Assembly (NCBI GenBank): GCA_900770845.1
Contig: CAAGLS010000169.1
Span: 1-7,156, forward strand
DNA from: an uncultured Prevotella sp.
Lineage (GTDB): Bacteria; Bacteroidota; Bacteroidia; Bacteroidales; Bacteroidaceae
Direction of reading: 5' to 3'
Length of the DNA: 7,156 bases
Shown here: positions 1-7,100 of the stretch, in pieces
Position numbering within the stretch: the first letter of the stretch is position 1
How the letters are laid out: each line of letters begins with the position of its first letter
The notes under the pieces: generated by a model
The model's input: only the letters and a program-made list of their open reading frames with translations
Databases searched by the model: none
Told to the model about the DNA's origin: nothing
Position numbers and translations under genes: made by a program

Positions 1-126
1 CTCTGTAATCTCCTTGGTGTAGTCGATCTTGTCTGCCTTGTTGTTGTTCACAGCCTGGGCAGAAGCCGTGAGGCTCATGCAGAAGGCCGCGCCAGCAAGG
101 AAGAGTCTTGTTGTTAGGGTTTTCAT
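1..126 (-). CDS. Secreted protein of unknown function, N-terminal fragment (cut by left edge)
   Basis: The first 42 codons of a reading frame start with ATG at 126-124 and stay open to the left edge, so the C-terminal part is missing. The visible protein has a classic Sec signal peptide: a basic start (MKTLTTR), a hydrophobic core, and an A-S-A site at residues 21-23 suggesting signal peptidase I cleavage before Q24. C16 lies inside the hydrophobic core but has Phe before it, which does not fit a lipobox, so a lipoprotein is unlikely. The mature start, AVNNNKADKIDYTKEITE, is polar and I do not recognise a family in it. There is no clear Shine-Dalgarno sequence; the leader just before ATG is AT-rich, as is usual in Bacteroidota. 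The gene lies 182 nt downstream of the GH85 gene on the same strand and may be a later member of the same locus, separated by structured RNA. That it is an exported protein is fairly sure; its role is unknown. Confidence 0.8.
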   Translation of the reverse strand, partial: MKTLTTRLFLAGAAFCMSLTASAQAVNNNKADKIDYTKEITE

Positions 127-166
127 AACTTTGAAATTGATGGTTGATAAATGGTTGGGTTGTTGG

Positions 167-180
167 TCGCCCGAAGGCGA
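167..180 (-). promoter_or_regulatory. UUCG-tetraloop hairpin in the leader of the left-edge gene
   Basis: Read on the minus strand this is TCGCC-TTCG-GGCGA: a perfect 5-bp stem closed by a C(UUCG)G loop, one of the most stable RNA tetraloops known. It lies about 40 nt before the ATG of the left-edge gene. Part of it can also pair elsewhere: bases 169-174 are complementary to 187-192 (6 bp), and that fold would destroy the UUCG hairpin. A role in controlling translation or mRNA stability is inference only; short GC-rich hairpins also arise by chance in such DNA. Confidence 0.4.
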
Positions 181-211
181 GGGGAATCGGGCACCGCGTG
201 GCGGGAGGGCC

Positions 212-327
212 GAAAGTCGTTGAAAGTTGACGGTGGAGGCTCGGGCCGCCTTGCGGCGACCCTGCCTTCCACCATCAACCATTTTATGTATCGTAGGAAA
301 CCGTCAACTTAGCGGATGACGACTTTC
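212..327. repeat. Two-part inverted repeat spanning the GH85 3' end and the intergenic hairpin
   Basis: Two perfect inverted matches lie in the right order and outside the loop of the intergenic hairpin. Bases 224-233 (AAGTTGACGG) are the reverse complement of 301-310, and 212-220 (GAAAGTCGT) the reverse complement of 319-327. The right arm covers the last GH85 codons and overlaps the stop codon. Arm 226-233 is also the closing strand of the 226-279 hairpin, so the two folds exclude each other. This shows directly in the sequence; any switching function is inference. Confidence 0.5.
226..279 (-). terminator. Long stem-loop after the GH85 gene; possible terminator or mRNA 3'-end stabiliser
   Basis: On the minus strand the outer arms GTTGATGGTGGA (279-268) and TCCACCGTCAAC (237-226) pair over 12 bp with one G.U wobble. 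Inside lie a bulged A, a GGC/GCC helix (3 bp), a small internal loop, then GGGTCGCC / GGCGGCCC (8 bp, one G.U wobble) closed by GCAA, a GNRA tetraloop. About 23 pairs form in 54 nt. Both wobbles would be A.C mismatches in plus-strand RNA, so the structure belongs to the minus-strand transcript. It begins 29 nt after the GH85 stop. The following TTTCAACGACTTTC is only weakly U-rich, so strong intrinsic termination is not assured. An intra-operon processing or stability element is equally possible. Confidence 0.6.
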
Positions 328-3300
328 TGCGTGCGGAGGATGTTGCCGCTCTGCATCTTCACGAGGTAGACGCCACGGCCAAGCGAAGCCTTGCCAATGC
401 TCTTGGGAGAGTCGATGTAGCGTGCGAGCATACCCGAAGCGGTGTAGATCCAAGCCTTGTCGACATTCTGGAAGTCGATGGTGTTGTCGCCCACGGCAAC
501 CGTGGAGACCTTGCCATTGAGGTTGGCCACGCTGTTGGGCACCTCGTTGATGCCCTCGGGCTCGTCGGCCTGGCCCTGGTCGTGGATGTCGGCGGGCATA
601 GGACGCTGGGGATTGTCGCCAGTGATCTCAACACCGAGGTCGATGGTGTAGCCCTTGCTGGTGAGACCGGTGGGCATCAGCGTGCCGCCAAACCAAGCGT
701 CGGCAAACACAACGCGCATGCGGCTCTTGCCCGTGCGAGCATCTTTGGGAATGGTGACTTCGACAGTGATGCCCTCCGTCTCCATCTCGGGATGGCCCTT
801 GCGCAGCTCACCCACGGTGAAGAGGCACTCGCCGTTGATGGAATCCTCGCTGATGTTGTTGGGGTCGAACTTGTGGTCGCCGTTGAGGTCGATCCAGCCG
901 CGGCCGAAGCAGTAGCGGAGTCCGTCGTGAGAGGGACCATTAGAGGTGTCGTAAGGTTTGATCCAGAGGGTGAACTTCTGTCCCTGGTGCACCTTCAGCA
1001 CATTGTCGGTGGCGTCGCAGTAGTTGGTGCCGTCGGCAATGGGGCCTCCATTGTGGAAGGCGAGGTCCTGGTCGGCGCCGGTTGTGGTGACGTCGGTGAC
1101 ATAGCGCAGCTTGCAGGCCACCTCATAGCCGTCGGAGTTGGGGTCGATCTGGCTGATGCCGTAGGAGTCGTCGCGGCGAGCGAGCAGACTGTCCTGAGCG
1201 GCACGCGGAATGCGAATCCACTCCACGGGAGAGTAGGTCTTCAGGTCGGTCGACACGGCGCGCACGCCGATGTAGGGATCGTCGTCGACGCTCTCGAAGA
1301 GGATGTTGGGCACGAAGGCAGACCACTGTGTGGTGCGGCCAATCTCAGACACACGGCCTTCCTCGCCGTTCTTGTAGAGGATGTCGAAGTGGTCGATGTT
1401 GGCCTCATCGTTGTATACGAGACCGTAGTCGGCACGCGTCTTGGCTGTAGCTGTGGTGTTCCACCAGAGCTTGGCAGAGAGCGAGCTCTTGGTCTCCTGC
1501 TTCACCTCGGCGTTGAGGTCGGTGATGTTGGCCGGTGTGGCCTGGATGTCGTCGTTGACCTCAAGCTTACCAACGTAGAGCTTGAAGTTGTCGTCGGAAC
1601 CCTTCACGCGCAGGCCGATGGCCTTGATCATGTCGCCCTCGCTGATGCCGGCGAGGTTGATCTTCTTCTCTTCCCAAGAGTTGCCCGTCACATCACCGTA
1701 GGCAGTCTCCACCCAGGTGTTGTCGCTCTTCTTGAGAATCAGATAGAGGTTGGAGGGATTGGTGCCTTCCTTGCCCGTCTTCACAGCCAACTTGGCGTAG
1801 GGGCTGCCGGCGCTCACGTTGAGGTCGGTCTTGAAGAGCACGATGTCGGTGCCCTCTGTGGTAGCCTTGCCAGAGAGGAGCAGCGAGGTGCCGCCCGTAT
1901 ACTGGTCGAGGGTGGTGAACTCAGGCTGGATGTCGGTGCTCACGGTCTGTGTCTCGGGCTTCACGACGAGCCAGCGATAGGTGGGCACCACGTCCTGTGC
2001 GCCCAGGTTGTACCACTCGCCGGCGGTGCGCTTGCCCTTGTAGCTGTAGCGGTCGCCGTTGCCGAGGTTGAAGCCAGTTGCGAAGGGCAGGTTGCCCATG
2101 ATGGAAGAACGCTCGGGAATCCAAGTGGCCAAGCCGGCGAAGTTCTGAAGGGGCTTCGAGCCGTCTGTCGGTTCCCACTCGTTGCCCGTGTTGCTCACAG
2201 CGGGACGGGAGAGCGGGTTGCGGTTGCCACCCGACCAAGCGCGCTCCAAGAGGGCCTGGTAGTTGGTCTGCTGGTCATAGCCGTTGTCGCCGGTGTTGTA
2301 GCTCCAGAATCGGCTCTGGGAGTGCTCACCCCAGAGGCAGACGCCGAGCTTGTGGGCCTCGTCGCTGGCATCAAGGTTATCCCAACTGCGGTTCATGGTG
2401 ACAATCCAAACGCCTGTGTAGAGGCCGTCGGTCGTGCCCATGGCAGCCTCAGCAGCATTAGCACTCATCTTCAGGGCGTTCTTCGAAGCAAAGTCACCGC
2501 TCATATAGTTGAGCATAAGGTCATGCGTACGGCCTTCCTCGTTGCCGAAGAGAGCGTTGGCATACTGAGAGGAAAGTAGGTTGATGCTGGTATAGATACC
2601 ACTGTGGAAATTGTTGAATCCCTTCTCTGCGGCAATCTTGTAGAGCTGCTTGTGGAAGGCAATGACATCCTCATCGGTGTAGCCGGAAGCCTCCCAGTTG
2701 TAGTTGATGCCGTCGAAGCCAAAGTACATCAAGATGTTGATCAGCGGCTCTGCGTAGATGTATTTGCCCTGGTCATCTTTCTTCACAATGAAGTTGACCC
2801 ATCCCTCGCTGCCTCCGTCGGGGTTGCCGCCAGTGGTGTCGAAGAACTTGATACCGCTCATCATGTCGGTACCATTCTTGTGAGCAGCGTCGGTCCATGC
2901 GCCGGCAGCCGTGAAGAGCTTGTGGTTCCACGCGCCATAAAGGTTGGTGTAGTTCCACATGGAGAACACATCGCTTGAGAAGGTGCCGGTGGGCTGGCCG
3001 CCGGTGTTGTCCTTGCCGGAGTTCATCGGGGTGTTCATCCAGAGGTCACGCTTCTCGTAGGTGCCGGGAATCAGACGGTCGGCACGGCTGAGGATGCCCT
3101 TGTTGCGCACGTGGGAGCGCACGAAGGCGATGTCGCTCTGCTGGATACCGGCGGCGGCGAACTCGGCAGCCGTGGGATAGTCGCGGCCCTGGTCGAGGGC
3201 GTTCTTGAAGAGCGTGAGCAGCTGCGTGTCCTCAAAACCGCTGAAGTCGTAGACCTCCTGTGTGGCTGTGGGCGAGAGGGTGTCCTCGGGCTGCGGGTCG

Positions 3301-3884
3301 ACAATCGTGTCGGGGTCAATCTCGGGAGTCCAGTCGGCCGGCACGATGCTCAGCTCGGCGATGTTCTCGTAGCTGCGGCCGTTGCCCTCCTGAGAGCCCA
3401 AGTGGATCTCGGTTTCGTTCCACAGGTCGGAATAGTATGTGGAAGGATCGGTCGCAGCAGAATAGTTGATTGACTGACCGTTCACAACGACTCCCTTTTC
3501 CTTAGAGATCTCAATCTGGAGAGTCTTGTTGGCATAGCCCGAATAGTTGTTGTTGGGCGAGAGGTTCGAGTTGTTGCTGAGGTAGGTGCATTTCAACGTT
3601 CCAAAGTCATAATAGAAGTGGATGTGCGAGCCATTGGCCCACGTGCCAATCTGCGTACCCACGGAAAGGATGTTCTCATTGGACACGGAGCCATCTCCGA
3701 CTTCAATCTTCGCATACACTTTCTGTGTGTTCCAGTCGATGGTGGTCTCGTAGTCAAACTTCTGGCCGTTGGGCTGGAAGTTCTCTGCAAGCACCGTCTT
3801 GTCTACTGTCTGCGCAGCCGCCCCAAAGGAGTAGACCAGCGCAGCCGCGGCAAGGAAATACCTTGCCCCTTTTCTGATTTTCAT
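309..3884 (-). CDS. Secreted multidomain GH85 endo-beta-N-acetylglucosaminidase with T9SS-like C-terminal tail
   Basis: Predicted to hydrolyse the GlcNAc-beta-1,4-GlcNAc bond in the chitobiose core of N-glycans, releasing the glycan from protein. Residues 1-24 form a Sec signal peptide (cleavage near A-A-A|Q25). Residues about 26-183 look like a beta-sandwich, possibly glycan-binding, followed by an acidic Pro-rich linker (about 186-208). The GH85 catalytic region spans about 210-640. It contains GFDGINYNWE with N396 and E398 in the family's N-x-E arrangement (the Asn assists the oxazoline intermediate; Glu is the acid/base), and the closing family signature LPFATGFNLGNG (599-610) plus WYNLGAQDVVPTYRW (624-638). 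Then come a probable carbohydrate-binding sandwich (about 645-780), an FnIII-like stretch (about 785-895), and a GEVED-like domain (about 905-1090) with Ca-binding-like DPNSDG (914-919) and DLNGD (999-1003) and four cysteines. Residues about 1125-1191 resemble a T9SS type A sorting tail (GVYLVK, terminal KVVIR). ATG at 3884 is chosen because the signal peptide starts there. It lies 43 nt after the small lipoprotein gene, probably in one operon. Family call very sure; outer domains tentative. Confidence 0.93.
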   Translation of the reverse strand: MKIRKGARYFLAAAALVYSFGAAAQTVDKTVLAENFQPNGQKFDYETTIDWNTQKVYAKIEVGDGSVSNENILSVGTQIGTWANGSHIHFYYDFGTLKCTYLSNNSNLSPNNNYSGYANKTLQIEISKEKGVVVNGQSINYSAATDPSTYYSDLWNETEIHLGSQEGNGRSYENIAELSIVPADWTPEIDPDTIVDPQPEDTLSPTATQEVYDFSGFEDTQLLTLFKNALDQGRDYPTAAEFAAAGIQQSDIAFVRSHVRNKGILSRADRLIPGTYEKRDLWMNTPMNSGKDNTGGQPTGTFSSDVFSMWNYTNLYGAWNHKLFTAAGAWTDAAHKNGTDMMSGIKFFDTTGGNPDGGSEGWVNFIVKKDDQGKYIYAEPLINILMYFGFDGINYNWEASGYTDEDVIAFHKQLYKIAAEKGFNNFHSGIYTSINLLSSQYANALFGNEEGRTHDLMLNYMSGDFASKNALKMSANAAEAAMGTTDGLYTGVWIVTMNRSWDNLDASDEAHKLGVCLWGEHSQSRFWSYNTGDNGYDQQTNYQALLERAWSGGNRNPLSRPAVSNTGNEWEPTDGSKPLQNFAGLATWIPERSSIMGNLPFATGFNLGNGDRYSYKGKRTAGEWYNLGAQDVVPTYRWLVVKPETQTVSTDIQPEFTTLDQYTGGTSLLLSGKATTEGTDIVLFKTDLNVSAGSPYAKLAVKTGKEGTNPSNLYLILKKSDNTWVETAYGDVTGNSWEEKKINLAGISEGDMIKAIGLRVKGSDDNFKLYVGKLEVNDDIQATPANITDLNAEVKQETKSSLSAKLWWNTTATAKTRADYGLVYNDEANIDHFDILYKNGEEGRVSEIGRTTQWSAFVPNILFESVDDDPYIGVRAVSTDLKTYSPVEWIRIPRAAQDSLLARRDDSYGISQIDPNSDGYEVACKLRYVTDVTTTGADQDLAFHNGGPIADGTNYCDATDNVLKVHQGQKFTLWIKPYDTSNGPSHDGLRYCFGRGWIDLNGDHKFDPNNISEDSINGECLFTVGELRKGHPEMETEGITVEVTIPKDARTGKSRMRVVFADAWFGGTLMPTGLTSKGYTIDLGVEITGDNPQRPMPADIHDQGQADEPEGINEVPNSVANLNGKVSTVAVGDNTIDFQNVDKAWIYTASGMLARYIDSPKSIGKASLGRGVYLVKMQSGNILRTQKVVIR

Positions 3885-3927
3885 GTTAGTGCGTTGTTTT
3901 TAATTTGGTTATTATATCGGGTAAAGT

Positions 3928-4101
3928 TCACTCTCCGAAGTCGGGTTGCGCCACGGCGGGCTTGGCCGTTACGGCGGAGTCGCCCGGGCGCAGCTGTCCT
4001 GTCTCAAACTCGTCGCCCGGCTCGTCGTATTGCAGACAGGAGCCCAGCGACAGCGTTGTGAGCGCTGTCAGGGCGAGAAGTATAAAAAAGGTCTTTCTCA
4101 T
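3928..4101 (-). CDS. 57-residue lipoprotein in the susD position; possible truncated SusD-like protein
   Basis: ATG at 4101-4099 opens a 57-codon frame ending in TGA at 3930-3928. The protein starts MRKTFFILLALTALTTL and has a clear lipobox, L19-G20-S21-C22, for signal peptidase II, so the mature part is a lipidated peptide of only 36 residues. The residues after the cysteine, LQYDEPGDEFE, are acidic and resemble both the start of many mature SusD-family lipoproteins and Bacteroidota surface-export signals for lipoproteins; this likeness is from memory, not a search. The rest (GQLRPGDSAVTAKPAVAQPDFGE) is Pro/Ala-rich with no SusD helices or TPR-like repeats. The gene starts 15 nt after the SusC-like stop, the usual susC-susD spacing, and precedes the GH85 gene by 43 nt. 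SusD proteins normally have roughly 450-650 residues, so this is either a remnant, a genuine tiny accessory lipoprotein, or the result of a deletion or assembly fault. That it is a lipoprotein gene is quite sure; its function is not. Confidence 0.75.
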   Translation of the reverse strand: MRKTFFILLALTALTTLSLGSCLQYDEPGDEFETGQLRPGDSAVTAKPAVAQPDFGE

Positions 4102-4116
4102 ATTCTTGGCTGAAGT

Positions 4117-7100
4117 TTAGAAGTTGATGTTCATAGAGAAACCGAACGACCTCGACGATGGCATATCGAACACCTCGAATGCTCCAAGGCCATTGGCCGT
4201 AGAGAGCGACACGTCGGGATCGACGGGTGCGTCCTTATAGAAGAAGAACAGGTTGCGGCCGATGAACGACAACGAGAGGTTGCGGTTGGGGCCGAGGAGG
4301 TCGCGGAACGTGTAGCCCAAGGTGAGCTCACGAAGACGGAAGTTGGTGCCGCTGTAGAGGTAGCGGGCAATGTCCTGCGGACTCACGCCGCCAGCCGACT
4401 GATAGTAGGCCTCCACCGGGACGATGCGGCCGGAGCCGTCGTCGAGCACCATGCCGGGCTTGTTGCCGGGATAGTTGGTGGCCACGATGTTGTGCTGCTC
4501 GGCATAGAGGCGGGCGTCGGCGCTGCGCTGCGAGAGGCCGTAGCCGTCGAGGTAGGACTCCGTCATGGAGAGCACCTTGCCGCCGATGCGGCCATTGATG
4601 AGGAACGAGAGGGTGAAGTCCTTGTAGGTGAACTGGTTGCTCCAGCCCATGGCCCACTTGGCGTTCATGTTGCCCAGGAACTTCTTCATGGTCTTGTCCG
4701 ACTCGCTCTCCATCTGCACGCCGCCCTGGGAGTTGAGGACATACCAGCCGGCCTTGACGGGATTGCCGTTGGCGTCGACACCGTCCTCAGCGTAGCGGCG
4801 GAGGTCGGTGGTGTACATGTCGCCCACAGAGCCGCCTTCCTTATACAGCACTCTCACGCCGCCCACGTTGGTGGCGATGATGTTCTCCTCGCCCGTCTCG
4901 GGGTCGTAGGCCGTGCGCAGGATCTTGTTGCTGTTGTAGGAGAAGTTGTAGCTGGTGCGCCATGCCAAGTCGTGGGCAATCTGGAAGTTGTAGCCCACTG
5001 TACCCTCAAGACCCTGGTTGCGGATCTTGGCCGAGTTCATCGGGATGCTCTTGCCCGAGGCGTTGGAGCCCACGAGATAGAGGTTGGATGTGGTGGCATT
5101 ATAATAGGTAAGGTCGAAGCTCAGGCGGTTGTTGAGGAAGAGAGCCTCGAAACCCGTCTCGAAGGAGTGCGACTTCTCGGGGCGCGGGTCGCTGAAGTCG
5201 GCCCACTGGTTGGTGGTGTAGGTCTTGTTGCGCCAGTTGACACTGATGGAGCCATACACCTGGTTGGGGATGGAGTTACCCACCTCAGAGTAGGAGACGC
5301 GATACTTCAGGTAGTTCCACCACTCGGGCAACTTCACCATGCTGCTCACGATGGCGTTGGCACCGAAGCCGAAGTAGCCGTAGTCCTCAGGTGTGCCCTT
5401 GCTCTTGAACTGGCGGAAGGCGCGATACCAGTCGCGGCGGTAGGAGCCGTCGACGTAGACCATGTCCTTCCAGCCCACCTGAGCGGTGAACACGGCGCCC
5501 TTGTTCCAGTCGGAGGTGCGGCTCTGGGTGGTGTTGCCCGCTCCGCCTGCCGACACGGAGAACCAGTTGATGAGGTCGGAGAGGTACTGGCGGTTGGGGT
5601 CCACGTAGGTGGCCGAGCCTGTGTCTACAGCCTTGGTCTTGCCCTTGATGGTATGGCCCACGAAGCCAGCCGAGGCTGAGACTTCCCAGTCGCCGAAAGT
5701 CTTGTTGTAGTTGAGCATGTAGTCGGTGTAGAACTCCGTGGTCTTGGAGTAGTTCCACCAGTAGCGTCCGTAGGACTCCATGGCGTCGGGCACCCATGTG
5801 GTGGCATAGCGGCGCGAGTCGGTCTCAAACTTTCCGAAGTCGATGCCGAGTCGGGCCTGGAAGCTCAGTCCGTCATAGATGTCGATGTTGCCGGTGATGT
5901 TGCCGAAGAAGCGGTCCTCCCACTGCGTGCCGTTGTTCTGGTTGAGCAGCCAGTAGGGGTTGTTCTGCCCGGGCATCATGAAAGCCCAGTTCTGCATGGG
6001 TCCGGTGAGGGCCACACGCGTCTGGCGCCAGCGGTAGGAACCGTTGGTCTGCTTGTCGTAGTAGTATTGCAAGCCACTGTTCCAATGGCCGTTCTGGGTC
6101 ACATAGTTGTTGCGATAATAGCCGATGTCGATGTTGCGCGGCATCGTGTACATGTGGTAGATGGGGTTCATGTTGATACCACCACCGGGACGGTTCTTGG
6201 TCTTCGTGGAGATGTAGTTCATCGACACGTTGATGGTGGCGCGGTCGAAGAAGCGGAACATCTGGCGGAACGAGAGGGAGTTGCGGTTGTAGGAGTTGTT
6301 GTCCAACATACCGTTGGCATGGGAGTTGCCGAAGGAGAAGTAGCTGCTCATCAAGTCGGTACCTCCCGAGAGCGAGATGGTGTTGTTGGTGGTGACACCC
6401 GTGCGGTAGAAGTCGTCGAGGTCGTCGCCGGCGCTGTTGCGCAGGTGCACCTGGTTGTACTGCCTCACGGTCTTGCCGTCTGCGCCGGTATAGCTGAAGA
6501 CGTCGCGGTCAAGCGGCACGTTGACCAACAGCTGGTCGCCACTGCGCGAGGAGAGCTTGTCGCCCCAGCTGTAGAGGCCCACTGTGCCCACGCCGTCGAC
6601 CTCATTGACAGCCGAGCCGTAGACATTTTGGATCTCGGGCTTGGTGAGCGGCGAGTCGAAGGTGACGTTAGACGACACATTGATGCGCATGCGTCCCTTC
6701 TGTCCCTTCTTGGTGGTGATCATCAGCACACCGTTGGCAGCCACAGAGCCGTAGAGGGCTGCGGCGTTGGCGCCTTTCAACACGTTGACCGACTCGATGT
6801 CCTCAGGGTTGATCATCGACAGGGCGTCGGCGCCCTCGCTCTGGCCCACGGCGAGCATACTGTTGGAACCCACCTGGCCGTGCTGCGAGTTGGTCATCGG
6901 CACGCCATCCACCACGATGAGCGGCTGGCTGGAGCCGAGGATGGACTTGTTGCCTCGCAGGATAATCTTGGAAGCACCACCAGCACCACCAGCACTGGGC
7001 GTGATGGTGATGCCCGACACCTTGCCTTCGAGCGAGTTGGCAAGGTTGGGGTCCTGCACGCGGTTCAAGTCAGAGGAGCGCACCTGCTGGGTGGCGTAGG

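Noticed and set aside
29..223. 64-codon plus-strand frame near the left edge
   Set aside because: It overlaps the signal peptide of the minus-strand secreted protein and the structured spacer, with no recognisable motif and no supporting context.
582..2579. 665-codon open frame on the plus strand
   Set aside because: It lies wholly antisense to the GH85 gene, whose catalytic motifs are clear. Its translation is dominated by Val, Ala, Gly, Leu and His without domain structure, as expected for a shadow frame opposite a GC-rich gene.
3905..3927. TATAAT within the spacer between the small lipoprotein gene and the GH85 gene (minus strand), a possible internal promoter
   Set aside because: Bacteroidota promoters use TTTG near -33 and TAnnTTTG near -7, and I see neither at suitable spacing. 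The tight spacing fits read-through from the upstream genes better.
3618..4120. Plus-strand frames of 147 and 71 codons across the GH85 start and the small lipoprotein gene
   Set aside because: Both run opposite well-supported signal-peptide coding sequences, and their translations are Arg/Ser/Pro-rich without features of a real protein.
4492..5679. 395-codon open frame on the plus strand
   Set aside because: Antisense to the SusC-like barrel and of the same Val/Ala/Gly/His-rich composition; no signal peptide, motif or family likeness.
6970..6991. Short CACCAGCAC-type tandem repeat in the SusC-like gene
   Set aside because: It simply encodes the Gly/Ala-rich SAGGAGGAS stretch of the plug domain, which is common in this family.
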